DNA of 64,000 nt from NCBI RefSeq assembly GCF_006542765.1, contig NZ_SKCD01000055.1:186001-250000 (forward strand). The letters are read 5' to 3'. This document shows positions 15,791 through 25,722 of this stretch, piece after piece. Source of the DNA: Paenibacillus luteus (lineage in GTDB: Bacteria; Bacillota; Bacilli; Paenibacillales; Paenibacillaceae). Numbering within the stretch: position 1 is the stretch's first letter; each line of letters opens with the position of its first letter. Position numbers and translations under genes: made by a program. The notes below the pieces were generated by a model. It saw nothing but the letters and a program-made list of their open reading frames with translations, was not told the origin of the DNA and searched no databases.

Positions 15791-17203
15791 GTGGAACCAT
15801 CACAGAGAGCAGCATCGTCATTTTGGACCATTATGATTGCCGTATTTTTTGGTAATTTTATGGCGTCCTTAAGCACAACTACGATAAATGTGGCGTTACC
15901 TATATTTATGGATGATTTTCAAGCCAGCCTGAATACGGTGCAATGGATGTTGTCCGGATTTATGATGGCGACGGGGATTATTGCTCCGATCATTGGATTT
16001 ATGGGAGACAAATGGAGCTATAAACGACTGTATGTCATTGCTTTAGCGGGATTTACGTTATCCTCGTTGCTCTGTACGTTCGCTTGGAGCATCGAGTCGC
16101 TGATTGTTTTCCGAATTTTGCAAGGGTTGTTCAGCGGTATTATTATGCCCACGACGATGACAATCATTTATCAAACGATCGAGAAACCTAAACAAGCGGT
16201 CGCCGTTAGTCTTTGGAGTGTAGCTGCCATGCTCGCTCCGGCGCTTGGGCCAACCATTGGAGGGTGGCTTGCAGAAATTTACGGGTGGAAGTCTTTGTTT
16301 ATCATGAACGCCCCAATCGGGATCATCGCCGTAATCGTGGCAGCCAAGTTCATTCCGAATTACTGCTTGAGCAGCGGCATTAAGCTCGACTGGATCGGCT
16401 TTGGCGCGGTGCTCGTTGGCACTAGCGCATTATTGGTCGCTTTTAGCGAGGCGCATCAATGGGGCTGGGCCGGCTGGCAGACGCTGGGCATGATTGCCGA
16501 AGGAATTGTTGTGCTTTTCTATTTCGTACGCAGGACGCTTCGGGTAAGCAACCCACTGCTCAATTTACGCGTGCTCAAGATTCCGCGCTTTACGTATGGA
16601 CTGATTTTAAACTGCTGTATCACGGTGTCCCTGTATGCCGGCACGCTGTTGGTACCGATTTTTATGCAAAATATTAAGGGAGAGTCGAGCTTTGCGACAG
16701 GCATGGCAATGCTCCCGGGAACGCTGGCTATGGTTCTGGTTTCTCTTGCGGTTGGGCGGCTGTATGGCAAAATTGGGCCTTCAAGGCTGATCCTGCTCGG
16801 TCTGCTTCTGATGGGAATAGCGACATGGGAGCTTAGTCATGCGGGTGTCGCCACAAGCACATTATTCATCACCGTATGGGTAGCGATTCGTTATATGGGG
16901 ATCGGCTTCAGCAATATGCCGGTCACGAACGCTGCAATGTCCGCAGTGCCAAGCGTGAACTCTGGCCATGCCTCGGCCGTCATGAATTGGATTAGGCAAG
17001 GGACGTCGGCGCTGTCGATCAGCTTGTTCAGCTCCATTTTGTCGTCACAGACGATTGCTCATCTAAGTGCTGGAGGCGTCGACAAAACAGGGGCGCTCTC
17101 GCTTAGCGTGCAGGATGTCTTTCATCTCGGAACGATGATTATTATTGTATCCTTGCCGCTCACATTACTGCTGCGCAAGCCGAAGGCAGCTGTTGCAACA
17201 TAA
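15791..17203 (+). CDS. MFS multidrug exporter, DHA2 type
   Basis: About 470 residues with 14-helix DHA2-type layout. Typical motifs are TINVALPIFMDDFQASLNTVQWMLSG in helix 1-2, GFMGDKWSYKRLY (motif A), RILQGLFSGIIMP (motif B) and ALGPTIGGWLAEIYGWKSLF (motif C). Such pumps expel drugs using the proton gradient. AGGAG at 15779-15783 gives ideal spacing to GTG 15791; ATG 15785 is too close, and the TTG 15761 and ATG 15773 starts precede the site. It is translationally coupled to the MerR gene and presumably controlled by it. Confidence 0.88.
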   Translation: MEPSQRAASSFWTIMIAVFFGNFMASLSTTTINVALPIFMDDFQASLNTVQWMLSGFMMATGIIAPIIGFMGDKWSYKRLYVIALAGFTLSSLLCTFAWSIESLIVFRILQGLFSGIIMPTTMTIIYQTIEKPKQAVAVSLWSVAAMLAPALGPTIGGWLAEIYGWKSLFIMNAPIGIIAVIVAAKFIPNYCLSSGIKLDWIGFGAVLVGTSALLVAFSEAHQWGWAGWQTLGMIAEGIVVLFYFVRRTLRVSNPLLNLRVLKIPRFTYGLILNCCITVSLYAGTLLVPIFMQNIKGESSFATGMAMLPGTLAMVLVSLAVGRLYGKIGPSRLILLGLLLMGIATWELSHAGVATSTLFITVWVAIRYMGIGFSNMPVTNAAMSAVPSVNSGHASAVMNWIRQGTSALSISLFSSILSSQTIAHLSAGGVDKTGALSLSVQDVFHLGTMIIIVSLPLTLLLRKPKAAVAT

Positions 17204-17204
17204 G

Positions 17205-17230
17205 AAAGAGCGCCTTTGCGGGCGCTCTTT
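17205..17230. terminator. intrinsic terminator
   Basis: AAAGAGCGCC and GGCGCTCTTT with a six-base loop directly after the exporter stop codon. It is symmetrical and probably serves the convergent gene too. Confidence 0.88.
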
Positions 17231-17251
17231 GCTATATCGATCATCCCTTAT

Positions 17252-17626
17252 CTAAAAAACATGCACGCCTTCCAAGGCGACCTTGATTTTGCCATCGGTC
17301 TCAAGTACCTTCACCTTCACCTTTCGGCCGGGCTGGTATTGAGGGATATTAACCATATAAATGACCGCTTTAATGATGGTGCGGTAGGGATCGGCGTGCT
17401 CCCTTGGGATCGTTAAGCCGATAAATACTTCGGGATGGCCATTGATTTCCGTATTTGTTTGCCGTATGGAGCTTACTGTAGCATCGAAGGGCACGCCATT
17501 TTTTAAAATAAACTTGATTTCCCGATTATCCTTGAATGATTGCCGGATGACCATGAAGGCGAGCAGGCAAAGCGGCAAGGAGATGAGAGCTACAACAACG
17601 AGGATAATGCTTTCACCGCTACTCAC
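17252..17626 (-). CDS. membrane-anchored small protein, DUF3592-like
   Basis: 124 residues: one N-terminal membrane helix (SIILVVVALISLPLCLLAFMVI) and a beta-rich soluble domain with NGVPFDATVSSIRQTNTEING, then PQYQPGRKVKVKVL. This alternation (a strand with xATV, an I/V-x-G-x-P turn, then PGxxVxVxV) is seen in DUF3592-type proteins of unknown role. The start is GTG with TGGTG just upstream. It is convergent with the exporter. Confidence 0.65.
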   Translation of the reverse strand: MSSGESIILVVVALISLPLCLLAFMVIRQSFKDNREIKFILKNGVPFDATVSSIRQTNTEINGHPEVFIGLTIPREHADPYRTIIKAVIYMVNIPQYQPGRKVKVKVLETDGKIKVALEGVHVF

Positions 17627-17805
17627 AATTCACCAACTTTCATGGAGGATGGGGCAAAGCTGTCAATGCAAGCTTGCTTATAACTTATACTATGAGAAAG
17701 CATAGCATAATAGATATTAGATGGAAATATTTCCAAGGTCTTATAAATAAGTAGGTACTTTAGGAGCGGTAACGGAAAATAGCCCGGATTTATATAGATT
17801 TAAAC

Positions 17806-17853
17806 AAGAAGGCTGTTCCGTTAGGTCTAAGGACCATGAGGAACAGCCTTCTT
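17806..17853 (-). terminator. intrinsic terminator of the GH95 gene
   Basis: AAGAAGGCTGTTCC and GGAACAGCCTTCTT form a 14-bp perfect stem 16 bases after the GH95 stop, with only a short T-rich tail. Confidence 0.75.
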
Positions 17854-17868
17854 GTATGGGTTCGAGTG

Positions 17869-20259
17869 TTATGGTGCTGGGGTCAAGAGATAAACTTCTC
17901 CAGCCTTCGTTGCAAAAGTGTAACGACCGTTCACATCAGCTTGGCATGCGACCGTTGCACCATGACAAGTGACATGCAGAACAGCATTAGAGCGGATCGT
18001 ACAGCGCTGACCTTGAATGGATTGGATTTCTGCAGCCAGAAGGCGTCCATCGGACCAGGAAAGCTTCACCGTAAAGCCGCCGCGAGCCCGAAGGCCCCAT
18101 GCATTCCCTTCGGGCCAGGAATCGGGTACAGCGGGCAGCAGACAAAGCTCATCGTGATGAGATTGCAGCAGCATCTCAGCAATACCGGCCGTGACGCCGA
18201 AATTGCCATCGATCTGAAACGGCGGGTGCGCATCGAACAAGTTCACATAGACGCCGCCGCGGGTGAAGTCCATGACGCCGTCATCCTCGACTAGCTTCAA
18301 TAGATTGGAGATGAGTGAGAAGGCTCGGTTGCCGTCTTTAAAGCGGGCCCAAAGGTTCACTTTCCAGCCTAGACTCCAGCCGGTCCCACCATCGCCACGC
18401 CTCTCCAGCGCCACTTGTGCTGCACGCAGGAGCTCAGGGCTCAAATCCGCTTGCAAAGCCTCTCCAGGGAACACGTCATATAGATGCGAGACATGGCGGT
18501 GCTGTTGATCCTCATCCCCGTAGTCCTCCGACCACTCTTGGAGCTGCCCATATTGTCCGATTTGGAGCTGCGGGAGCCGCCGCAGAGAAGCGGTTAGCTG
18601 TTCCGCAAACGAGAAATCCTCTTGAAGCAGTCGGGAGGCTTCTATGCAGCGCGTGAATATTTCACGGATTAGGCTGATATCTATCGTCGATCCTTTGCTG
18701 AGCGCGGGTATGCGCCCATCGGCAAGAACAAAGCGATGCTCCGGCGAAGTGGAGGGGGAGGTGGTTAGCCCGCCCGATCCATCATCAATCAGCCAGTCTA
18801 GGCAAAACAATGCCGCGCTGCGCATAACGGGATAAGCATGGTCCCGCAGATATCCGATATCCCTGCCAAAGCTGTAGTGCTCCCACAGGTGGGAGCACAG
18901 CCAGACGCCGCCCATCGGCCAATTGGCCCAAAGCGGATTCCCGTGCCCATAGTCGCCGGGAGGTGCGGATTGCCGCCAAATGTCCGAATTATGATGGGCT
19001 GTCCAGCCTCTACAGCCATAGTTGGTCAGGGCCGTTAGCTCTCCGGTGACGGCAAGCTCGCGGATGAAGTCAAGCAGCGGAAGATGACAAGCCGCCAGGC
19101 CGCATACCTCGGCAGGCCAATAATTCATCTGCAGATTGATATTAAGCGTATAATTGCTGCTCCAGATCGGCCGTGCATCGGCATTCCAAATGCCCTGCAA
19201 ATTGGCGGGCTGCGTGCCTGGGCGAGAAGAAGCGATCAGCAGGTAACGGCCGTATTGATAGATGAGCTCCACTAATCGGGGATCATTTGCTCCGTACTCC
19301 TTAAGTCTGCGATCGGTCGTTAATGGTTCAGGGGCAGGCGATTGGCCGAGCTGAATTCCGTTAGCTTCATATAGCGGCCGATAGTCCGCAAGATGTGCTT
19401 GTAGAAGCTCTTCGTCCGTACGGGACAATGCGACACTCATCATCTGAGTCGTCAATTGCTCAGGCTGGTTGCCGGTTTCTCCGGCAGGTATACGATCGAA
19501 TCCGTTAAAGCTTGTTGCCGCGCAAAAAATAAGCGTAACGGCTGTCGCCCCTTCAATATGAAGGCCGCTAGCATCGGTTCGCCAGCGGCCGCCGCCTTCA
19601 AGGCGAAAGCCGAGACGGCCGACAAAACGCATGGTGTTCGTTGTTCCTGCTTCTCCGTAACGGATCGGCTGATCCGTATCGTAATAGTTCGGGTCTACTT
19701 CCTCCGGGCAGTACCCTTGTAGCGTTAAGCCTTCATCGCTGCTAGTGACGGAAGACCGCAGCGGACTATCCAGAGACGCACGGAAGCTGAGCAGTCCGGG
19801 CTTGCTCGTACGCAGACGAATGATGATGGCCTGGTCGGGATAGGAGGCAAATACCTCGCGTGAATGAATGGTTTCTCCGATGCGATAGGAGGTACGGGCT
19901 ACCGCGTCCTCAAGATCAAGCTCGCGTCTGTAATCGCTGATAAAGAAACCGTGGAAAAAACGCAGATGTAAATCGCCAAGCGGCATATAGGACTGTGTAT
20001 AAGGCCCCATCATGGCGGCTTTGCTGAGCTGCTCTGCCTCTTCATGCCGGCCTTCGTCCAGGAGGCGGCGCAGCTCCGGAAGAGCTTCGCGGGCTTTGGA
20101 ATTATTCCAATCCCGGGGATAGCCCGACCAGAGCGAATCTTCATTGAGCTGGATTCGCTCCAGATCAATGCCGCCAAAAATCATGCCTCCGAGCCTGCCG
20201 TTGCCGATCGGCAGCGCCTCGGTCCAGAGGCGTGCCGGCTTATCGTATGTGAGCTTCAT
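17869..20259 (-). CDS. glycoside hydrolase family 95, alpha-L-fucosidase type
   Basis: 796 residues, the full length of GH95. The family inverts the anomeric carbon when it releases terminal alpha-L-fucose (some members act on L-galactose). Recognisable family blocks are [15 protein letters not shown] and [13 protein letters not shown] near the start, [40 protein letters not shown] and IDGNFG near the catalytic cleft. No signal peptide is present, so it works on imported oligosaccharides. The ribosome site is AAGGGAG. It follows a Gfo/Idh/MocA gene on the same strand after 71 bases and is near a GH29 fucosidase and a CUT1 transporter. Confidence 0.92.
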   Translation of the reverse strand: MKLTYDKPARLWTEALPIGNGRLGGMIFGGIDLERIQLNEDSLWSGYPRDWNNSKAREALPELRRLLDEGRHEEAEQLSKAAMMGPYTQSYMPLGDLHLRFFHGFFISDYRRELDLEDAVARTSYRIGETIHSREVFASYPDQAIIIRLRTSKPGLLSFRASLDSPLRSSVTSSDEGLTLQGYCPEEVDPNYYDTDQPIRYGEAGTTNTMRFVGRLGFRLEGGGRWRTDASGLHIEGATAVTLIFCAATSFNGFDRIPAGETGNQPEQLTTQMMSVALSRTDEELLQAHLADYRPLYEANGIQLGQSPAPEPLTTDRRLKEYGANDPRLVELIYQYGRYLLIASSRPGTQPANLQGIWNADARPIWSSNYTLNINLQMNYWPAEVCGLAACHLPLLDFIRELAVTGELTALTNYGCRGWTAHHNSDIWRQSAPPGDYGHGNPLWANWPMGGVWLCSHLWEHYSFGRDIGYLRDHAYPVMRSAALFCLDWLIDDGSGGLTTSPSTSPEHRFVLADGRIPALSKGSTIDISLIREIFTRCIEASRLLQEDFSFAEQLTASLRRLPQLQIGQYGQLQEWSEDYGDEDQQHRHVSHLYDVFPGEALQADLSPELLRAAQVALERRGDGGTGWSLGWKVNLWARFKDGNRAFSLISNLLKLVEDDGVMDFTRGGVYVNLFDAHPPFQIDGNFGVTAGIAEMLLQSHHDELCLLPAVPDSWPEGNAWGLRARGGFTVKLSWSDGRLLAAEIQSIQGQRCTIRSNAVLHVTCHGATVACQADVNGRYTFATKAGEVYLLTPAP

Positions 20260-20330
20260 CTTGCGTTTCTCCCTTCAGCATGCCTATCTTGTCCTACTGG
20301 CTGTTATCGCTGTTTATTGATTTGTGATCA

Positions 20331-21407
20331 TTATCCAATATTAAATTCCTTGAGCACATCGTCAATTTTTACAGGCTGTCCGCCTATACTCGCGCTCCGC
20401 TCCATCGCGAGCATCAGACCGAGCGTGCGAATCGCTTCTCCAGCATCCGGCAGTGGTGTTTTCCCGCTATCGAGGCAATCTGCAAAATATTCAATGTAGT
20501 TCTGATATTCCCCGGCATGGTGGCTCTTGCCCTCAAAACGGAAATAGTAATCATTTTTCTCCTCGAACGTTTGCGTAACAGGCGCTTCGCCAGCAAAGTG
20601 CGAGTGGTATTGCAGGTTAGAATACTCGGAGCGCGAGCTGCCTTTGGTTCCGCGAAGAACACAGGCAATCGAAGGCTCTACGTGTTGTCCAAGCGTCGGA
20701 AGCGTATAGTCACCGGCAATTTGGGCGATTTGGCCGGATGGGTTGCGCAGCAGGAAGCGCAAAGAATCCCAAGCATCCATGCCATGCTCTTTGGTATTGT
20801 CGCTCGTCAAGGCATAGCCTGTTACCTCGCTTACGTCCGGTAAATACCAGCGCACCATGTCCACGGCATGAATCATGAAGCCATACATCCAGCTAAAGCC
20901 TTTTTGCTTGCTCCAGCCTTTATCCAGAAACCAGCGCCCGTCGGTAATATAATGCGATTCCACAACGGATAATGCGCCGTGCTTGCCGGCCTCATAGTCG
21001 CGGCGCTGATGCAGCATTGGCTCGAAAAAGCGCGTGCTTTGACCCACGAAGAGCTTGCGGTCTGTGGATGCACTCAGGCGAAGCAGCTCCGCTGCATCGT
21101 CAAGCGAAGGGAGTACGGGTTTCGTGCAGACCACATGCTTGCCTGCTTCAAGGGCCTGCTTGATATGGGTGAAGTGGAGCTGGTCCGGCGTGTAAATGGC
21201 AATCACGTCGATTTCGGGATTTTGCAGCAAATCGTTATAGTTGGTCGTCCAGCCGGAGAAGCCGAATTCTTCCTCGCGGGCACGGCATAGCTCTTCATTT
21301 AAGTCGCATACGGCCTCGAGGCTCCAGCGGCTGCTTTGCAGCGCCGCGGACATAATGCTGCGTCCTTCGCCGAGTCCGATAACGCCGAGTTTATAGGTTT
21401 TTGTCAT
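20331..21407 (-). CDS. Gfo/Idh/MocA family oxidoreductase
   Basis: 358 residues. The N-terminal Rossmann domain starts KLGVIGLGEGRS and carries the family's EAGKHVVCTKP block (usually EKP), in which Lys acts in proton transfer. The C-terminal domain has the usual alpha/beta sheet. These enzymes oxidise or reduce sugars, inositols or their derivatives with NAD(P). Co-transcription with GH95 suggests a role in processing fucose or a linked sugar, but the substrate is unknown. The ribosome site is GAAAGGTGAG. The 319-base divergent gap to the next gene (21408-21726) holds a candidate promoter only. Confidence 0.88.
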   Translation of the reverse strand: MTKTYKLGVIGLGEGRSIMSAALQSSRWSLEAVCDLNEELCRAREEEFGFSGWTTNYNDLLQNPEIDVIAIYTPDQLHFTHIKQALEAGKHVVCTKPVLPSLDDAAELLRLSASTDRKLFVGQSTRFFEPMLHQRRDYEAGKHGALSVVESHYITDGRWFLDKGWSKQKGFSWMYGFMIHAVDMVRWYLPDVSEVTGYALTSDNTKEHGMDAWDSLRFLLRNPSGQIAQIAGDYTLPTLGQHVEPSIACVLRGTKGSSRSEYSNLQYHSHFAGEAPVTQTFEEKNDYYFRFEGKSHHAGEYQNYIEYFADCLDSGKTPLPDAGEAIRTLGLMLAMERSASIGGQPVKIDDVLKEFNIG

Positions 21408-21627
21408 GTGATTATCTCACCTTTCCTTCGCGTGTAGTAGTTGGTAGGCAAAGTATAACGAATTGCGCGGTAATCCGCTTGTCAGGAGACAGGCAGGAAT
21501 TTGCGATTTTGTTCAGTATTTATTATATGGGTGGACAGATTTGCAACTTTTGCGCTTGCTTTGCTCAAGCGACAGACTGCTAACTGTGCTACCTTATAGA
21601 GAAGCAATCGAAAACTATGAATTAAAC

Positions 21628-21657
21628 TTGAAAAAGTGCAGTATTAGAGAATAATCT
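21628..21657 (+). promoter_or_regulatory. candidate promoter
   Basis: TTGAAA (21628-21633) and TAATCT (21652-21657) are 18 bases apart, about 70 bases before the next gene. The match is modest. Confidence 0.35.
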
Positions 21658-21726
21658 ACTCGCGGAGCGATCAAAACGTAAATTTTTTGTTCAACTTAAA
21701 TTGACATCAACAAAGGAGAATCGCTC

Positions 21727-23388
21727 ATGACTGAGAATGCTAAACATCAGCCCCGCTTTGGGATACAAGGATCCGTGATCGGTTGGCAGGATCCTTGGGC
21801 GCAGGAAGCCTCTGATTTATACATGCGTACAGGGACGGGAGCGGTCATCGCTTCACAGGACCAGACGCCAACGCCAGCGCAATTTATCGCAGCCTTGAAG
21901 GATTTGCAGGCTGATTTCTACGTTCATCACGTCTTCCCGGGACTCGAGGGGCAGCAGCAGCTGCTGCTTGACGCTCGCGATAATGGGATTGATCTGGTTC
22001 TAGGCAATGAATACGGCAATATTAACGGCCCTTGGGTGGAAGGGACGAACCGGTACGATGTGCCGGATGATGCCTTGCATGCTGCTGCGGCATCAGGTAA
22101 GCTGATTGGCCTGCTCTATGATGAGCCCGAGCATTTGCAAATCAATGTAGGCCAGTATCGCAAGGATGCGTGGCTGCCTCATTGGGGTGATAGCGGCAGC
22201 GCATCGATGGATGCGGCCAGAGAGCAGGTCACAAAGGCCGTGTCTGCTCGTGCCCAGCATGTTCGCAACCAGCTGGCAGCTGCAGAGGTCCAGCCCGAGA
22301 AGGTGCCAATGCTGTCGGAGCAAGTGTTTCCAACCTTGTTCCATGTCCAGGCGCGGGGCGGAATGGCGCCGTGCCCAAAAATCATGAAAGAGTCTTTCCA
22401 ACCGCTTCAGCTAGCTACAGCACTCGGCGCAGCCAAGCAATACGGCTTGCCTTTGTGGATATGCGCCGATCTATGGGGACCGGATGTTGGTCCGTGGCCA
22501 ACGCGCACCTCAGGCTTTCCCGGCCACTCGCCAGAAGAATTCGCCTCGGCGCTGCAGATGGGCTATTTGCTTGGACCAACGCATCTTTTTGCGGAAAATG
22601 CGGACGTTCTGCTTCGCTACGGCGCCGGAGGGTTCGAGAAATCTATCTTTGGCGACGTTTGGCAAAGCTTCGCTGCGACGGCAAAGCCGCTCGACTGGTC
22701 ACATCGTGATGCAACAGCCGATGTAGTCATTATCCACTCGGATGACAGCAATTACGGGCAGAATGAACGGCCCTTCGGCAGCCGTTCCCTTCCCATGCCT
22801 GAAACGTCACAAAGCATATTCGACGTTTGGCATTTGCTTAGCGGCGGCGTTATACCGGCACATGGCAGCTGCCTGCACATTCCGGGGTATGATTTTCCGC
22901 GCCATGAATTAAAGAGAAGAGTACCTGCGGATAAGTTTCCGCTTCCGCACGGCGTAGATACCGCTGCTGCGGGAAGTTATCCTCCAGCCGTGCACCCGTT
23001 GTTCGCGCCGCTGCCCAGCACGCTCGTGTTCGACGGATTTGTCCGTGCGGAGGTGATCGGACGCCCGCGTCTGATTCTTGTAGCTGGTTCCTCTGTATCC
23101 GCATCCACGCTGCAGGATGTCCACAAGCTGGCGGAAGAAGGCGCAACCGTCATTGCCGCTGCTTGGCTGTTGCCAGCCGAGTGGCGGGAAGAGAAACGCT
23201 TTGCAAGCGGCGGAAGCTGGCTGCCTGCCGATGACTTCTTATCCGATCGCGTCCGTGAACACGCTGCTCCGCATATCGGAGGCGAGAACCGCTGGATGCA
23301 GCGCTTTGGCGATTACGAAGTACGGATATACCCGCGGGACAGCGACGGATTTACGCTGGACTTCGAAACTGTGAAACGCAGTAAATAA
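21727..23388 (+). CDS. unrecognised cytoplasmic protein, possibly a barrel-type glycosidase
   Basis: 553 residues, no signal peptide. The order of segments resembles a TIM-barrel glycoside hydrolase: early FYVHHVFPG, GIDLVLGNEYGNINGPW, LIGLLYDEPEHLQ, then PLWICADLWGPDVGPWPTRT and LAENADVLLRYG-like stretches. A flavodoxin-like C-terminal half (TADVVIIHSDDSN, later RLILVAGSSVSAS) recalls the trimerisation domain of GH42-type enzymes. Candidate acidic residues are in YDEPE and LSEQVFPT. I cannot assign a family. The ribosome site is AAAGGAG. It lies inside the fucoside locus and is followed by a terminator, so it likely acts on the same substrate. Confidence 0.6.
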   Translation: MTENAKHQPRFGIQGSVIGWQDPWAQEASDLYMRTGTGAVIASQDQTPTPAQFIAALKDLQADFYVHHVFPGLEGQQQLLLDARDNGIDLVLGNEYGNINGPWVEGTNRYDVPDDALHAAAASGKLIGLLYDEPEHLQINVGQYRKDAWLPHWGDSGSASMDAAREQVTKAVSARAQHVRNQLAAAEVQPEKVPMLSEQVFPTLFHVQARGGMAPCPKIMKESFQPLQLATALGAAKQYGLPLWICADLWGPDVGPWPTRTSGFPGHSPEEFASALQMGYLLGPTHLFAENADVLLRYGAGGFEKSIFGDVWQSFAATAKPLDWSHRDATADVVIIHSDDSNYGQNERPFGSRSLPMPETSQSIFDVWHLLSGGVIPAHGSCLHIPGYDFPRHELKRRVPADKFPLPHGVDTAAAGSYPPAVHPLFAPLPSTLVFDGFVRAEVIGRPRLILVAGSSVSASTLQDVHKLAEEGATVIAAAWLLPAEWREEKRFASGGSWLPADDFLSDRVREHAAPHIGGENRWMQRFGDYEVRIYPRDSDGFTLDFETVKRSK

Positions 23389-23400
23389 GTGTAAAGAAGG

Positions 23401-23443
23401 AAACCTCCGACGGGCCGTTTATCAGGCTTAATCGGAGGTTTTT
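23401..23443 (+). terminator. intrinsic terminator
   Basis: AAACCTCCGA and TCGGAGGTTTTT enclose a 21-base loop shortly after the preceding stop. Confidence 0.88.
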
Positions 23444-23521
23444 GCAATATACTTGCTACATAACGGGCTGCATCGTGTTCATCACGGGAATGCGCCAGCC
23501 GATCGGACTGGGCGCATTGTG

Positions 23522-24808
23522 CTATGATTTCAAGAATAGCTCGATGACAGGTACGGCGACATTTGGCGGTTTAATCGGCAGCTCCAGCGTCAGTGTGTCC
23601 GCGCTGCGGCCTTCGTTGAAAGCGCCGGCTTCCATCGTCATTTCTTGCGCTCCCTCAATCATGCGGACTTCGGAGGCGTCGTTGAGCAGCTGCGCGTACT
23701 CGACTTGTCCAGAGAATCCATATAGATGCAGATGCTTGAACGGCCAGCTGAAAATATGCAAATACAGGCGGTTCGTTTCCGGATTATAGGTAAACCGGCA
23801 ATCATCCGGGCAGCGGAATTGCTCCGGCGCGGCCGTACAGCCGTAAATGGACCGATTGTGTCGACGCATCCATTGCCCCATGCCCTTCAACCGATCGACT
23901 GCGCGCTCATCAATCTCGCCGCGGCCCGTCGGTCCGACGTTAAGCAGTAAATTGCCGCCTTTGCCCACGGTATCTACAAGCATTTTAATGAGCATATCGA
24001 CGCTTTTCCACGATTCCTCGTCCCGGTAATAGCCCCACGAGCCGCTGAAGGTGTGGCACGCTTCCCAAATGACTTTCTCGCCATTGACCTTGATCCACTC
24101 GCGCGGCTGATACTGCTCCGGCGTCGTAATATCGCCCGGAACCTGCAATCGGTCGTTGATCATAATTTGCGGCTGAAGCCTGCGCACGAGCTCGACGAAC
24201 TTCTCGCTTTGCCATTCTTCCTTGCCCTTGCCGGGGAAGCCCTGTTCCGGTGGGATCGAAAAATCCAGAAACAGGACGTCGATTTTGCCGTATTTGGACA
24301 GCAGTTCCTCGGTTTGGCCAAACATGTAATCGATATATTGCTGCCAGTCGCGCTGCTTGCTCTGCTCCACGAAGGCGGCATCGTAACGCTGTGGATGCTT
24401 TACGTCAACGGTATAGTGTGGGTGATGCCAATCCAGCAGAGAGTAATAAAGTCCGGCTTTGATGTCCCTTGCCCTGAAGGCGTCAAGCATTGGACGGAGC
24501 AGATCACGGCCGGCTGGCGTGTTTGTCACCTTGTAATCCGACAGCTGCGTATCCCATAAACTGAAGCCCTCATGATGCTTGGCCGTTACGACCATATATT
24601 TCATGCTGGCCTCGTCGGCGAGCTGCGCCCAAAGCTCAGGATCATAGAGATCAGGATCAAACCGTTTAAAGTATTTGTTGTACTGCTCATTACTTAGAAA
24701 CTCGCGTGAGCGCATCCACTCGTGGCGCGCACCCAGCGCATAAAGCCCCCAATGGATGTACATGCCAAACCGGTCATGCGTGAACCAAGCTGTTCTGTCT
24801 GTCGTCAT
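23522..24808 (-). CDS. alpha-L-fucosidase, GH29
   Basis: 428 residues matching GH29: WFTHDRFGMYIHWGLYALGA at the start, MVVTAKHHEGFSLWDTQ, GLYYSLLDWHHP, and VLFLDFS, where Asp182 is the expected nucleophile. NLLLNVGPTGRGEID closes the barrel, and a short beta domain follows. The enzyme retains configuration and releases alpha-linked fucose. There is no signal peptide. ATG 24808 has GGAAGGAG nine bases upstream; the much longer open frame to 25096 runs into the preceding AraC gene and is rejected. It is the gene just downstream of that regulator. Confidence 0.92.
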   Translation of the reverse strand: MTTDRTAWFTHDRFGMYIHWGLYALGARHEWMRSREFLSNEQYNKYFKRFDPDLYDPELWAQLADEASMKYMVVTAKHHEGFSLWDTQLSDYKVTNTPAGRDLLRPMLDAFRARDIKAGLYYSLLDWHHPHYTVDVKHPQRYDAAFVEQSKQRDWQQYIDYMFGQTEELLSKYGKIDVLFLDFSIPPEQGFPGKGKEEWQSEKFVELVRRLQPQIMINDRLQVPGDITTPEQYQPREWIKVNGEKVIWEACHTFSGSWGYYRDEESWKSVDMLIKMLVDTVGKGGNLLLNVGPTGRGEIDERAVDRLKGMGQWMRRHNRSIYGCTAAPEQFRCPDDCRFTYNPETNRLYLHIFSWPFKHLHLYGFSGQVEYAQLLNDASEVRMIEGAQEMTMEAGAFNEGRSADTLTLELPIKPPNVAVPVIELFLKS

Positions 24809-24842
24809 ATTATGATACTCCTTCCAAAATGAATGCTTGCTG

Positions 24843-25694
24843 TCACACCGGCCGTTGATACCGGCTTCGGTATTCGCGCGGCGATACGCTGCGGTATTGC
24901 TTAAAATGCTTGTTGAAATAGTGAACCGAATGATAGCCGCATTCGAAGGCGATGTCGGTAACGGTTTTGCCTGTTGTTTGCAAGAGATGCATGGCGATCT
25001 GCATGCGCATCCGGTGAATGAACTGATTTGGCGTGACGCCGACCGTCCTCTTGAAGTCGGTGTAAAAATAGGTTTTGCCCCGCTCGTAGCCGTCAATGAG
25101 CTGGCGCATGTCGATGTCTTCGGTTACGTTGCGAATCATGTATTCCACGGCGCTGACGACACCTGTTTCGACCTTGATCTCCTCATCAGGCGTGCTTTCC
25201 TCAGCGGCTTCCAGAGAATGGCGGTAAGCACTGACGAGGATATCGACAAAATGCATAAACCGTTTGGCTTCCCAGCCAGGCAAACCCTGCTCCTGCTCTG
25301 CTAGTGCTGCTGCCGCGGCTGCCTGTATGCGCTTTGCATGCTCAGAGCCAGCTTTAATCAGCGGCGTAGTGCGGCTTGTGTAGAAAGGATACAGCAGTCG
25401 ATCGCCCTGCGGTATAAGCCTTGCGATGGAAGGCGAGAAGAGCAGCATGATCCAGCGAATAGGCGCCCCTTCGGCAGCCGCAAGATTGTAATGCGGCTCG
25501 TAGGGGCGGAACAGAAACACATCGCCGGGCTCGCCCGTGTAATCTAGGTCAAGGAGCCGAAAACGCGCTTTATTTTCCAGCAGCACATTGATTTCCAACA
25601 AATCGTGGCGGTGCAGCTCATGATCGGTCTCGCTGTCTAAGCGGCATTCGATCTTTAATTCCCGATCCGGACGCAAATCATGATCATAGCTCAT
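24843..25694 (-). CDS. AraC family regulator with cupin sensor
   Basis: 283 residues. Residues ~20-110 form a cupin-type domain (HELHRHDLLEINVLLENKAR, GEPGDVFLFRPYEPHYN) that would bind a sugar. The last ~100 residues are a tandem AraC helix-turn-helix (IDMRQLIDGYERGKTYFYTD, then VTDIAFECGYHSVHYFNKHF). It lies 34 bases before the GH29 gene and 28 bases after the transporter genes on the same strand, so it is probably the local activator of fucoside use. It is not a two-component regulator, as it lacks a receiver domain. Confidence 0.88.
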   Translation of the reverse strand: MSYDHDLRPDRELKIECRLDSETDHELHRHDLLEINVLLENKARFRLLDLDYTGEPGDVFLFRPYEPHYNLAAAEGAPIRWIMLLFSPSIARLIPQGDRLLYPFYTSRTTPLIKAGSEHAKRIQAAAAAALAEQEQGLPGWEAKRFMHFVDILVSAYRHSLEAAEESTPDEEIKVETGVVSAVEYMIRNVTEDIDMRQLIDGYERGKTYFYTDFKRTVGVTPNQFIHRMRMQIAMHLLQTTGKTVTDIAFECGYHSVHYFNKHFKQYRSVSPREYRSRYQRPV

Positions 25695-25722
25695 CAGCCT
25701 TCCTCCTTGATTCCCGGCCGGA

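Noticed and set aside
24809-25096. N-terminal extension of the GH29 fucosidase
   Set aside because: It reads out of frame through the AraC gene; a ribosome site and the family start are at 24808.
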